A stretch of DNA of 64,000 nt from Collinsella aerofaciens (GTDB lineage Bacteria > Actinomycetota > Coriobacteriia > Coriobacteriales > Coriobacteriaceae), in assembly GCF_015561195.1 (NCBI RefSeq), contig NZ_JADMSU010000001.1:310001-374000 (forward strand). Reading direction: 5' to 3'. Shown here in pieces: positions 22,143 through 31,087 of this stretch (its first letter is position 1; every line of letters starts with the position of its first letter). The notes beneath the pieces are model-generated. The model saw nothing but the letters and a program-made list of their open reading frames with translations. It was not told the DNA's origin and searched no databases. Made by a program: the position numbers and the translations under genes.

Positions 22143-22883
22143 CTATTGCGCAGCGGCAATGCGGCGGACGATATCGAGCGTAATGTCACTTGCGACACGC
22201 GCGTACTCGAACAGATCGAACTCTCGCTCGCAAATTGCATCGTACGCCTCGTCACAATTATCGCTGATAGCGCGCAACACCAGGCAATCGACACCATTTT
22301 TGGTTGCGACATGGGCAATTGCCGCGCCCTCCATGCCGACACAATCGGCATGCGTCGCCTCGATAGCGTCGTTGCGCATGGTGGCGCCCGTCACAAAGCG
22401 GTTACCCGTGGCAATCGTGCCGACCAGGAACTGCTTGGTGCCCTCGTTCGAAGCGACTGCATTTTTCGAAGCGTCAACAAACCCACGCTCAGCAAGCACG
22501 TCGGCGGCAATATCGACCAGCGCGGGCGTCGAGCCAAACTCCTCGAGCCCCGGTGCGGACTCGGCGATAAGCGCGGTATCGGTATCCAGATAGCGTAGGC
22601 GTTTGCCAATGACCACGTCATCGATATGGAGCTTGGGGTTCAAACCGCCCGCAATGCCCGAAAACACAACAGCCTGCGGAGCATACTTGCTAATGAGGTG
22701 CTGTGTTGCAGCGGCGGCGTTCACCGTGCCCATGCCCGCCGTTGTGGCGACAACTGTCAGGTCGTCGAGCTCACCGCTCACAACGGTCAAGCCTGCCTCC
22801 CGTGCCTCGCAAACGTCGCTCAGCTCTTCCTTAATCTGCATGATCTCTTTTTCGAGCGCACCGATAATCGCGATGGTAGCCAT
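22143..22883 (-). CDS. mtnN: 5'-methylthioadenosine/S-adenosylhomocysteine nucleosidase
   Basis: This roughly 246-residue enzyme splits adenine from methylthioadenosine and S-adenosylhomocysteine, recycling the products of methylation and polyamine synthesis. It begins MATIAIIGALEKEI (catalytic Glu in ALEKE), then VATTAGMGTVNAAAATQHLI, FSGIAGGLNPKLHIDDVVIG, ADCVGMEGAAIAHVA and LRAISDN with the catalytic Asp. The ATG at 22883 is preceded by GGGGAATGGT. It is upstream of engB. Confidence 0.94.
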   Translation of the reverse strand: MATIAIIGALEKEIMQIKEELSDVCEAREAGLTVVSGELDDLTVVATTAGMGTVNAAAATQHLISKYAPQAVVFSGIAGGLNPKLHIDDVVIGKRLRYLDTDTALIAESAPGLEEFGSTPALVDIAADVLAERGFVDASKNAVASNEGTKQFLVGTIATGNRFVTGATMRNDAIEATHADCVGMEGAAIAHVATKNGVDCLVLRAISDNCDEAYDAICEREFDLFEYARVASDITLDIVRRIAAAQ

Positions 22884-22961
22884 ACCATTCCCCAAACCTA
22901 TACGAAATTCTCAACCAAGGTATGGTACCAGCATTTTGTTTGACCTCGCCAAACGAACACG

Positions 22962-24119
22962 CTAAGCCAGTGCAGCTCGCGTATCAAACAGAGCCTTTGC
23001 AATCGCGGCCGTAACCTCGCTCGAACGGTCACTCCATGGCATCGATGTCATGACGCTCATGACATAGGTACGGCCATCGATGTCGATGAGGCCTGCATCG
23101 CATGTCGAATAGTAACCATCCTCGCTAATCCAGCCTGCCTTGTTGCGCACCAAAACCTGCTCGTCCGCAATGCCATCGCGAATAAACGAGCGCGATGTTG
23201 ATGCCAGAAGGCCCGACAACCACTGTGAAGTCTCGGTATCCATGCTCAGATACTCGCTCATCTCGCGCCATAACCTCGCAGAAGTGCGCGGGCAGTAGGT
23301 CGGAAAATCACTCATCGGATCCAGTGCCGTATCGTAATCGATGCCAAGACCGACAATCCAATCCTCGTAACCGACACGGTCAAACGCCGCGCGTAACGCG
23401 ATAAACGAATCGTTGTCTGAGTTGGCGACGGCATTCTCGATAAGGTCGCGCACCGTCTGCCAGCCCATGCTGCAACCACCATACGTGGCTAAAGGCCCAT
23501 CGAGCGACACCCGCCCCGATTCGACCAACGTCTCGCAAATATAGAGCGCATACAGCGCTTTGTAGCTGCTCGCTCCATACACCTCGACATCGGCGTTATA
23601 CGTCACGCCCCTACCACTCGATAGGTCGTAGAACACTACACCCACGTCGCCCAGCTCCTGCGCCCGACACAGGGCATCCTGGAGCGAGGCAAGGCTCTCA
23701 TCCTCCAAGGCAGGAGTCTTGTTATCCACCAACGAGAAGGTCCGAACGGTATCACCCGAAGGGATATCGTTGAAGTCCGCCTTCGAAAGTCTCGTCTTGA
23801 GATCTGCCGTCGACAGAGCTTGATCTGCCGACGCTTTGGACTTTGAAACCTTCTCGTTTTGCAGCTGTACCGTTGACGCATCTGGGCGCCCCGTTCGCTC
23901 CGAGGCGTAGGTTTTAACGGTAATTCCGAGGATAATAACCACCGACGTTAGCATCCCAATAGCGGCAATCTTCCTCACGCGGATGCGAGCGCCGGCAAGG
24001 CCACGCGAAGACGTGCCCTTCGTCTTATATCTGCTGCCATGCTGCGGCACATACTCGTCCCGCGATGCGATGTTTCGCACGTGGTCTCCTGACTGCCACC
24101 GTTTATATACGAGCAGCAT
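22962..24119 (-). CDS. Membrane-anchored class A beta-lactamase-fold serine hydrolase
   Basis: This 385-residue protein has a basic cytoplasmic start, one membrane segment (about 50-68, KIAAIGMLTSVVIILGITV), a Ser/Lys-rich linker and an extracytoplasmic beta-lactamase-like domain. Catalytic motifs are present: S184-S-Y-K187, the SDN loop at 234-236, and a KAG triad (VRNKAGW) in place of KTG. Members range from true beta-lactamases to cell-wall-related hydrolases. The long linker, the anchor and lack of a resistance context leave the role open. It stands alone. Confidence 0.8.
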   Translation of the reverse strand: MLLVYKRWQSGDHVRNIASRDEYVPQHGSRYKTKGTSSRGLAGARIRVRKIAAIGMLTSVVIILGITVKTYASERTGRPDASTVQLQNEKVSKSKASADQALSTADLKTRLSKADFNDIPSGDTVRTFSLVDNKTPALEDESLASLQDALCRAQELGDVGVVFYDLSSGRGVTYNADVEVYGASSYKALYALYICETLVESGRVSLDGPLATYGGCSMGWQTVRDLIENAVANSDNDSFIALRAAFDRVGYEDWIVGLGIDYDTALDPMSDFPTYCPRTSARLWREMSEYLSMDTETSQWLSGLLASTSRSFIRDGIADEQVLVRNKAGWISEDGYYSTCDAGLIDIDGRTYVMSVMTSMPWSDRSSEVTAAIAKALFDTRAALA

Positions 24120-24283
24120 GATACCGAGCAGGCATTTCTTTCCAAAGATATTCAGCAGCGTTTAAGGTGTCTTTAAAGAAACCACAAGCGTATTTATCCA
24201 AATGGCACGATTCTGTTGCGCATCTCACCGCAACCCAGAGAGCAGTCTTTTCAGGACGAGGCTCTTTAGCAATCAACTAGGTG

Positions 24284-24328
24284 CCCAGGGGCACTCATTT
24301 AAGTCTGTCCCCAATGAGTGCCCTTGGG
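24284..24328. repeat. I-family inverted repeat, copy 1
   Basis: Arms 24284-24299 and 24313-24328 match at 15 of 16 positions (GGGCACTCATT core). The loop and right arm TTTAAGTCTGTCCCCAATGA resemble the copy at 43983-44042. It lies 17 bases beyond the pflA stop codon. The rest of 24120-24344 shows nothing recognised. Confidence 0.55.
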
Positions 24329-24344
24329 GAACGAAAATGGCATG

Positions 24345-25184
24345 CTATCCGATAGCGTTTTTGAGCTCCGCACGGCGCCTTTTCATGCCGGTCATAACGG
24401 CATTACGCAGCTCGGGCATGCGCGCGGTATCCATCTGGGGCACGCCCTCGAGCTTATAGGGAATGCCCAGCTGCTCATACTTGACAACGCCCATCGTGTG
24501 ATACGGCAGCATTTCCAGGCCCACCACGTTGTGCCATGGAGCGATCAGACGACCGAGTGCCTCGCACTCCTCAACCGTATCGGTAATGCCGGGCACCACC
24601 ACGTGGCGGATAACGACCTTAATCTTGCGACGGGCAAGCTCATCACCAAACGCCAGGATGCGTGCGGGATCGCAACCGGTCAGCTTTTTATGCTCGACGG
24701 GATCGGCGTGTTTAATGTCGAGCAGCACCATATCGGTCTCGTTGAGTACGGCATCGAACTTCTCGGGATGCGCGGGATCGAACGCATAGCCGCAGCTATC
24801 CAAGCAGGTATGCACGCGACCATCGGGGTTATTGTGCATGGCGCGGAACAGGTCGGCTAAAAACGCGGGCTGCAGGAGCGGCTCACCGCCGGACACCGTA
24901 ATACCACCGCTCCGGTAAAACTCATGGTTGCTCTGGAACTCGTCCATCAGGTGCTCGACGGTCACCATCGTGCCGCCGTTAACCGACCAGGTATCGGGGT
25001 TGTGGCAATACGCACAGCGCATGGGGCAGCCCTGAACAAACACCACAAAGCGGATGCCGGGTCCATCGACCGTTCCCATCGTCTCAATCGAATGTACGCG
25101 GCCCAGGGCAAACGCAGAGTCCTCGGGACGAGCGTCCACACCCTCGAGCGTCATCTCAGCCATTCCCGCTACCTTGCCTCTCAT
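24345..25184 (-). CDS. pflA: Pyruvate formate-lyase activating enzyme
   Basis: This 279-residue radical-SAM enzyme makes the glycyl radical on pyruvate formate-lyase. The cluster motif CPMRCAYC holds Cys53, Cys57 and Cys60; GTVDGPGIRFVVFVQGC before it and VSGGEPLLQ after it are family signatures. The N-terminal 28 residues are longer than in E. coli PflA; a start at 25163 is an alternative. It lies about 7.5 kb from the split pflB genes and is transcribed alone. In this genome its target glycine would be on the separate 83-residue protein at 32510-32761. Confidence 0.94.
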   Translation of the reverse strand: MRGKVAGMAEMTLEGVDARPEDSAFALGRVHSIETMGTVDGPGIRFVVFVQGCPMRCAYCHNPDTWSVNGGTMVTVEHLMDEFQSNHEFYRSGGITVSGGEPLLQPAFLADLFRAMHNNPDGRVHTCLDSCGYAFDPAHPEKFDAVLNETDMVLLDIKHADPVEHKKLTGCDPARILAFGDELARRKIKVVIRHVVVPGITDTVEECEALGRLIAPWHNVVGLEMLPYHTMGVVKYEQLGIPYKLEGVPQMDTARMPELRNAVMTGMKRRRAELKNAIG

Positions 25185-25285
25185 TGGTTTTAGCTACATA
25201 AATGCCAGAATCATTCTAGCCCATACGCATGATGGCGAAACGGTTTAGCGGTCAATTGGGTTGTCCTATTTGGCCCTACGCAAGA

Positions 25286-25318
25286 GCGGCGGGAAGGCTG
25301 TCGCAACCCGCCCGCCGC
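25286..25318 (-). terminator. Hairpin beyond degV
   Basis: GCGGCGGG (25286-25293) pairs with CCCGCCGC (25311-25318) about 30 bases past the degV stop codon on the minus strand. No long T run is seen. Confidence 0.5.
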
Positions 25319-25349
25319 CGAGGCAATAGAAATCGATAGATGCCAGGCC

Positions 25350-26204
25350 TTACGCTTTAAGCGTGAGCACCGCACCGAAGGCGGTCGGGCCGCAATGGCT
25401 CGAGATGACGCCACCGACCTGAGTCCAGGTAACGTCCTTAAAGCCCAGGTCGTGCGCATAGACTTCCATGTCGTCGCGCAGCTCCTGGGAAAGGCCTACC
25501 GAATACGCCAGGCCAATGTGCGAGTAGTCAATCTCGCCCTTCTCAACCATGTGGTCAATAAAGGCGCGGGCGCATTTGAGCATAGAGCCGCGGAACTTCT
25601 TGGTCGCCACAAACTTACCGCCCGTTACCTCAATGCAGGGCTTTATCTTGAGCAGGTGGGCGCCAAGGAATGCCACGTTGGACAGACGACCGCCCGCCTT
25701 AAGGAAGGCTAGGTCGGTAGGAACAAAGCCCAGCAGCACACGGTCCATGACGGAATTCGTAAAAGCAAAGATCTCGTCGACGGTAGCATCTGGATGGGCT
25801 TCGATATACTTAGCGGTTTCGACGACAACGAGCGACTGGCCCACCGAGACAAAGCGCGTGTCCATGGAGAACACGTAGTCGCGCCCCTCTGCTGCAATCT
25901 TAGAGGACTGATGCGAACAGGTCGTGGCCTCGGAATACGCAAGATGCAAAATGGTCGCGTCAGGCTGCTCAGCGTGAATGCGGTCGTACACGTGAGCAAA
26001 ATCCGCAGGCGCACAGCCACTGGTCTTGGGCATCACGCCAAACTCGTTGCAGCGCGAGTAAATCTCGAGCGGATCGATGGAGCCGTCCTCGACGGTCTCG
26101 TCACCAATCGTGACATGCATGGGCACGCGCACGATGCCGTAGCGCTCGCAGAGCTCCGGCGTCACATCCGACCCAGACTCAACCACGATTACGTACTTGC
26201 CCAT
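25350..26204 (-). CDS. DegV family fatty-acid-binding protein
   Basis: This 284-residue protein begins MGKYVIVVESGSDVTPELC, then MHVTIGDETVEDGSIDPLEI, the TSGCAPADFAHVYDR region whose serine contacts the lipid head group, and a C-terminal VTWTQVGGVISSHCGPTAFG segment. DegV/FakB proteins carry fatty acids to FakA for phosphorylation before membrane-lipid synthesis. No fakA is in the window. The ATG at 26204 gives the normal family length; the upstream 37-codon extension is not family-like. Single gene. Confidence 0.9.
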   Translation of the reverse strand: MGKYVIVVESGSDVTPELCERYGIVRVPMHVTIGDETVEDGSIDPLEIYSRCNEFGVMPKTSGCAPADFAHVYDRIHAEQPDATILHLAYSEATTCSHQSSKIAAEGRDYVFSMDTRFVSVGQSLVVVETAKYIEAHPDATVDEIFAFTNSVMDRVLLGFVPTDLAFLKAGGRLSNVAFLGAHLLKIKPCIEVTGGKFVATKKFRGSMLKCARAFIDHMVEKGEIDYSHIGLAYSVGLSQELRDDMEVYAHDLGFKDVTWTQVGGVISSHCGPTAFGAVLTLKA

Positions 26205-26480
26205 TATTATCACGACCCATCTCGACATTGGCTTTTCAATACATGGCACGCGCCGCCGCACTGTTGCACAACGGCGTCCAAGCGCCAAAGAGACGCCGCC
26301 CCTTGCACACAACAAAGGACAGCGTCTCCCTGGAAAACTCCGTGCTTATCTAGGATTCCACACGGTTTATTAAGGAGGGTTACTTATTCCGCAAACGGTC
26401 GCTATATGCGGTAAGCGGTAGTTGGCCGCGACAACTGCGACACATTCCGTCCAGCAAATCCAATCGTGCTCCACGCACGG

Positions 26481-27923
26481 TTAATGCACGAGGCGGTAGA
26501 AATTCATCGATGCCGCACCCTCGGCGTGCAGCTCCATCGCCGGAACCGCCGGCGAATAGGTACGGCTCGTAAGTGCCGCCTCGCCGCCATTTGCAAAAAT
26601 CTCGACCATCGTAGTGTCCGAAAGCACGCGCAGGTCGCGAAGCTCGCTGAGCTCGATCGACCTCTGGTCGCGCCCATAGCCTTCGTCACCCATGTCGAGG
26701 GTAAGCATCCCGTCCGCATAGCGCACAAAGACACCCTTGCGAATCTCGAGCTCAACCATCTTGGCGCCCTCACAGGAAACCACAAGATCAAACAGGCGGC
26801 CCGGCTCCTCAACGGTTTCACCGCCTGTCGCGCAAACGCAGTCGCCGCGCATCCTCTCAATCTCGTGCACCGGCTGCTGACAGAGCTTACCATCGCGCAT
26901 GCTCAGTTCTCTCGGCACCGTCAACGCGCACTGCCACCCGCGTGCCACCGTCGGGCTTTTTGCCGTCGCATCGGGGCAACCCGACCACCCGATCATCAAA
27001 CGCCGACCCGCAGCATCCTCAAAAGACTGCGGTGCGTAGAAATCAAAGCCGGCATCGACCATCGGGGGCATGCCCTGCCCGGCGATCTTAAAACTCGGCG
27101 CCTCCCAATCGGCCTCGATGGGAAACCACACGCACTGGTGCGGATTGCGGTAATGCCATCCATCGGCGGACACACCCTGCGGACAGCAAACGAGAATAAG
27201 CTCACCATCGAGCTCAAACAGATCGGGGCACTCCCACATAAAGCCAAACTTCTCGCCCAACTCAATGCGCGTCGCATAGCTCCAGTCCTCTAGATCGCTC
27301 GAGGTATAGACAAGCACGCAGCCGCGGTCGTCTTTCGTACGAGCGCCCAGAACCATGTAGTAGATACCATCGTGTTCAAGGATTTTGGGATCACGCACGT
27401 GCGTACCGATATCGTCGGGGCAATCGACCGGCCCAACAGCTATGCGCTTCTCGCCCAATTCGTCGGGGTTCTCGGCAACCACATGAATCTGGTTTTGCTC
27501 ACGGCCCGTCAACACGTAGTCGTAATCATCGCGGTCAAAATGCTTGACGTTGCCGGTATAGAAGTAGTGAATCTTACCATCACGTACAAAGGCAGAACCA
27601 GAATACGCTCCACTCGAATCCAAATCGGAATCGGGAAACAGCACGGGACCATGATTCTCGTACGTCACAAAATCCTTTGTTGTCAGATGATTCCAAAGCA
27701 CTGGACCGCCATGCGCAGCATCGAATGGATCGTATTGGTGATAGATGTGATACGTATCACCGATCTGCACCAAACCGTTGGGGTCGTTGAGCCAGCCAAG
27801 CTCAGGCTCCACATGGAACAGGAGCCTATCGGGGTCGGACGCGATGCGACCCGCCGTCTCATCCTGTCCGGCACGCCACTGCTCATAGTCCGCGCGTGTC
27901 ACCTTATTTTTTTGATTAAACAT
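26481..27923 (-). CDS. scrB: Sucrose-6-phosphate hydrolase, GH32
   Basis: This 480-residue beta-fructofuranosidase splits sucrose 6-phosphate delivered by the PTS. The GH32 motifs are canonical: WLNDPNG with nucleophile Asp near residue 44, VRDPKIL with the transition-state Asp, and WECPDLF with acid/base Glu. A beta-sandwich C-terminal domain follows. It is the last gene of the minus-strand sucrose cluster (lacI, GH32, scrA, scrB) and is separated from scrA by a strong hairpin. Its ribosome-binding site is weak. Confidence 0.92.
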   Translation of the reverse strand: MFNQKNKVTRADYEQWRAGQDETAGRIASDPDRLLFHVEPELGWLNDPNGLVQIGDTYHIYHQYDPFDAAHGGPVLWNHLTTKDFVTYENHGPVLFPDSDLDSSGAYSGSAFVRDGKIHYFYTGNVKHFDRDDYDYVLTGREQNQIHVVAENPDELGEKRIAVGPVDCPDDIGTHVRDPKILEHDGIYYMVLGARTKDDRGCVLVYTSSDLEDWSYATRIELGEKFGFMWECPDLFELDGELILVCCPQGVSADGWHYRNPHQCVWFPIEADWEAPSFKIAGQGMPPMVDAGFDFYAPQSFEDAAGRRLMIGWSGCPDATAKSPTVARGWQCALTVPRELSMRDGKLCQQPVHEIERMRGDCVCATGGETVEEPGRLFDLVVSCEGAKMVELEIRKGVFVRYADGMLTLDMGDEGYGRDQRSIELSELRDLRVLSDTTMVEIFANGGEAALTSRTYSPAVPAMELHAEGAASMNFYRLVH

Positions 27924-27945
27924 CGCCGTTGACTTTCTCGTCTAT

Positions 27946-27987
27946 GGGGAAGGACGCTCGACTCACACGAGTCGAACGCCCTTCCCC
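27946..27987 (-). terminator. Strong hairpin between scrA and scrB
   Basis: GGGGAAGG...CGACTC and GAGTCG...CCTTCCCC form an 18-bp stem with a 4-base loop and two internal mismatches. No long T run follows on the minus strand. It probably protects the scrA mRNA end or lowers scrB expression rather than ending all transcription. Confidence 0.6.
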
Positions 27988-28024
27988 AAATGGACTTATC
28001 CTCAGATTACGCTGAACGGCTCAA

Positions 28025-29476
28025 CTAGAAGCTGACATCAAAGCCAGCACCAGCGCCCTCTTCATCAGTGGTCGGCACGCCCTTTGCCTTGTTGTAGGCA
28101 AAGATCAAGACGATCGGCACGATAAAGGCGATGAGATTGCCAGCCACATACCACACGAGCGTCTCGGGCGTGACGATGAGCAGGCCAAGCACGCCGGTCA
28201 GACCCTGACCGATGGCGCGCACCTCAAAGAGCTTCACGAAGGCACCGCCGCAGCCTGCACCGATGCAAGCGCAGATGAACGGGATGATCGAGTAGCGCAT
28301 GTTTGCAGCAAAGATTGCGGGCTCGGAGATACCGACCAGCGTCGGGATAAAGGACGACATGCAGATGTTGCGCTCTTTGGAATGCTTCTTGTGAATGAGG
28401 TACATGCCGATGGCGCCGCCGCCCTGGGCGATGATGGAAACCGACCAGATGGCCTGGATGTAGTTGAAGCCAGTCGTGGCGACGAGGTTTGCCTCGATAC
28501 CCTGGATGAACTGATGCGTACCGGTAACGACGAGCGGCTGCAGGAATGCGGCAAAGACAAAGGCACCGAAGACGCCCATCCTGTTGTACAGGATATCGAT
28601 TACACCGGCGAGGACGTCGCCGATCAGGTTGCCGAGCGGGCCGAACACGGTGAACAGGGCGACGTTAGCAAGAATCAGGGTAACGGTCGGGACAAAGACG
28701 AACGAGACGACCTCGGGGATGTACTTCTGGGCAATCTTTTCGACCTTGGCCATAAACCAGGCAGTCAGGATTGCAGGGAACACGCCGCCCTGGAAAGCAA
28801 CCATGGGAATGGAGAGCGGACCGAAGTTCCAGTACTCAGCACCCGTCGGGTCCATAACGAACGTGTTACGGTTCATAAGACTCGGGTGAACCATGACGAT
28901 ACCGACGAGGATGCCCAGGATCGGGTTACCGCCAAAACGCTTGACCGCGCTGTACATAACCAGGACAGGCAGGTAGTCGAACGTGGTGGCGATAATGGCA
29001 AAGAAGCTTGCGAGGTTCTTGAGGAACTCGCTGTGATCGGCGAGACTGCCCTCCATGCCAAAGAGGCCGTTGGCAACGATCAGCGACTTAAGGCCGATGA
29101 TGATAGCAGCGCCGACGAAAGCGGGAATGATGGGGATAAAGATATCCGAGAATACCTTGAGGACCGAGAAGAACTTGCCCTTCTTGTCCGCCTCGGCGCC
29201 CTTGACCTCGGAAGCGCTGATCTCCTTAACGCCCGTCAGAGCCATAAACTCATCGTAGACCTTGTTGACGGTACCGGTACCGAAGATGATCATGAGCTGG
29301 CCGCTGTTGTACAGCACGCCCTTGACGCCATCGATGTTCTCGAGCTCGGCCTTGTTGTACTTGCTCGTATCCTTGAGCACCAGACGCAGACGGGTCACGC
29401 AATGCGTGGCGCCCTCGATGTTCTCCAGTCCGCCGACGTTGTCGACGACTTGCTGGGACACTGCCTTGTAGTCCAT
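28025..29476 (-). CDS. scrA: PTS sucrose transporter, EIIBC
   Basis: This 483-residue membrane protein imports and phosphorylates sucrose. The N-terminal EIIB domain has its phospho-Cys in GATHCVTRLRLVLKD (near residue 22). A roughly ten-helix EIIC domain follows, with GILVGIVMVHPSL, TGTHQFIQGIEANLV and SFIPTLVGISEPAIF segments typical of the glucose/sucrose family. There is no EIIA domain, so a separate EIIA must serve it. The ATG at 29476 follows GGAGAGGAAC. It sits 46 bases after the upstream GH32 gene and is followed by scrB. Confidence 0.92.
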   Translation of the reverse strand: MDYKAVSQQVVDNVGGLENIEGATHCVTRLRLVLKDTSKYNKAELENIDGVKGVLYNSGQLMIIFGTGTVNKVYDEFMALTGVKEISASEVKGAEADKKGKFFSVLKVFSDIFIPIIPAFVGAAIIIGLKSLIVANGLFGMEGSLADHSEFLKNLASFFAIIATTFDYLPVLVMYSAVKRFGGNPILGILVGIVMVHPSLMNRNTFVMDPTGAEYWNFGPLSIPMVAFQGGVFPAILTAWFMAKVEKIAQKYIPEVVSFVFVPTVTLILANVALFTVFGPLGNLIGDVLAGVIDILYNRMGVFGAFVFAAFLQPLVVTGTHQFIQGIEANLVATTGFNYIQAIWSVSIIAQGGGAIGMYLIHKKHSKERNICMSSFIPTLVGISEPAIFAANMRYSIIPFICACIGAGCGGAFVKLFEVRAIGQGLTGVLGLLIVTPETLVWYVAGNLIAFIVPIVLIFAYNKAKGVPTTDEEGAGAGFDVSF

Positions 29477-29521
29477 GTTCCTCTCCATTCCTTTTCTAAA
29501 TCATAAAACGGTTCGTTGCCG

Positions 29522-30904
29522 CTACAGAGACGCGATCGTTGCGTTTGCGCACTTGAGCGCACCGTCGGTGACGGTAAGCGCCACACCCTGGCCCTGCTTG
29601 TTGCAGAAGCGAGCGTTGAGCGCAACATCATCGACAAAGATGGTCGCGATATCGTCGTCAACGACCAGGCGCACATGATGAGTGCCCTCGCCCTTAAAGA
29701 ACAACGGACGCTCGAGGCCCATGTTGTTGACCTGGAACCACGGATACTGGGGGGCCGCCGTAAACTCGAGCTTGCCCTCACGCAGGTTGGCGCGGAACTC
29801 ATAGGCAAGACCGGACTCGGCGTCCTCGGCAAGCTTCACCGAGAAGCCGGCAGCGTCACCGGCGAGCTCGATGTCGGCATCGAGCATATAGGTGGAACCG
29901 GCATCCGCGGCGAGCACCTGCTCGACCTTGCCCGACTCGCAGGAGAGCTCAAAGGCCTCGACTGCCTTAGCCTCGCCAAAGGCGCCAAGCATGCTGTCAG
30001 GAAGCTTGGTGCCGAGCGTTCCGTCGGCACGCTGAACGATCTCGAGGGGCATAAAGGTGCCACCCCACAGGTAAGAGCTGGGGTCGCCGCCCTCGTCACG
30101 CGTAGGAACCCAACCAAAGAGAACGCGGCGCTCGCCGTCAAATGCGGTACGCGCGGCATAGTACGCGCGGCCATCGAAGGAATCGTCCGCAGGAGTGATC
30201 CAAGGACCGTTGATAGAGCGAGACATGCGGTAACGGGTCTTGTTGCCATCACTGTACTCGGAGAACACCAGATACCACCAGTCGCCCATCTTAAAGAGAT
30301 CAGGCATCTCGAACATGGTGTACAGGCCCGGATTCCACCAGTCGCCCTGGAACTCCCAGGTATCCAGGTCCTTGGAGGTGAACTTGACCAGACGACCGGT
30401 CATCAGACGCTTGTCCTCGCCCACACGCGTGCCGAGGATGAGCATGTACTCTTCGTTCTCCTCATCCCAAAGCACAAAGGGATCGCGCCAGTTGCGGTCA
30501 TCGTAACCCTCCTGGGGCGGAAGCAGCGTCTCGGCGATGTTCTTCTCCCACTTGACGGCGTCGTCACTCGTTGCGTGAAGAAGAACCTGCTTCATCAAGC
30601 GTGCCTTGACCTTATCGCGATTGCAACCAGTGTAGAGCGCATGGTACTTGTCGCCCACCTTAAACACCGTGCCGGCATAAACATACTGGTCGACTTCCTC
30701 GTCGCCGCCACGCTCAAGGCTCTCGCCAAAGTCTTTGTAATTGACGAAGTCCTTGGTTGTCGCGAGTGCCCAGCCAAACGGCTCTCCGAAAGGTCCGGGG
30801 TTTCGCGTGTCACGCTGATGATAGAGATAGAACGTGCCGTCCTCGCCGTACGGCATGATGTCGCCCACCCAAATTCCCTCAGGCTGGTAATACACCTTGT
30901 GCAT
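29522..30904 (-). CDS. GH32-type glycoside hydrolase with variant motifs
   Basis: This 460-residue five-blade beta-propeller enzyme of the GH32/GH68 clan keeps the three acidic positions in altered contexts. The nucleophile Asp is in GIWVGDIMP (canonical WMNDPNG), then NWRDPFVL (RDP), then MFEMPDLF (ECPD with Met for Cys). A beta-sandwich C-terminal domain has LVVDDDIATIFVDDVALNAR. The changed first motif suggests a substrate other than plain sucrose 6-phosphate, such as another fructoside. It is the first gene after lacI, directly behind three LacI-type operators. Confidence 0.85.
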   Translation of the reverse strand: MHKVYYQPEGIWVGDIMPYGEDGTFYLYHQRDTRNPGPFGEPFGWALATTKDFVNYKDFGESLERGGDEEVDQYVYAGTVFKVGDKYHALYTGCNRDKVKARLMKQVLLHATSDDAVKWEKNIAETLLPPQEGYDDRNWRDPFVLWDEENEEYMLILGTRVGEDKRLMTGRLVKFTSKDLDTWEFQGDWWNPGLYTMFEMPDLFKMGDWWYLVFSEYSDGNKTRYRMSRSINGPWITPADDSFDGRAYYAARTAFDGERRVLFGWVPTRDEGGDPSSYLWGGTFMPLEIVQRADGTLGTKLPDSMLGAFGEAKAVEAFELSCESGKVEQVLAADAGSTYMLDADIELAGDAAGFSVKLAEDAESGLAYEFRANLREGKLEFTAAPQYPWFQVNNMGLERPLFFKGEGTHHVRLVVDDDIATIFVDDVALNARFCNKQGQGVALTVTDGALKCANATIASL

Positions 30905-30951
30905 CCGAGACTTCCTTCCCACGTGATACTAACTCGGTACAACTGCAAGAT

Positions 30952-31032
30952 ATGTCAATCGTTTTCATATGTCAAACGTTTTCACACCAATACGTCTTTT
31001 CGCAGTTCCAGTCGTCGGCAAACGGTTGACAT
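30952..31032 (-). promoter_or_regulatory. Three LacI-type operators in the sucrose-operon promoter
   Basis: ATGTCAATCGTTTTCAT (30952-30968) and ATGTCAAACGTTTTCAC (30969-30985) lie back to back. A third copy in reverse orientation, ATGTCAACCGTTTGCCG, covers 31016-31032. The spacing places the first two 48-81 bases upstream of the GH32 start. A fourth copy precedes lacI. Confidence 0.7.
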
Positions 31033-31087
31033 ATGCCGGCGAACGGTCATCAGAGGCGTTTGAGGAATTCTTTTGGCACGGGATGAA

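Noticed and set aside
26386-26430. Another A-F element or LacI operator at TTCCGCAAACGG
   Set aside because: TTCCGCA is present, but there is no partner GAGGAC or surrounding stem, and the match to the LacI operator is poor.
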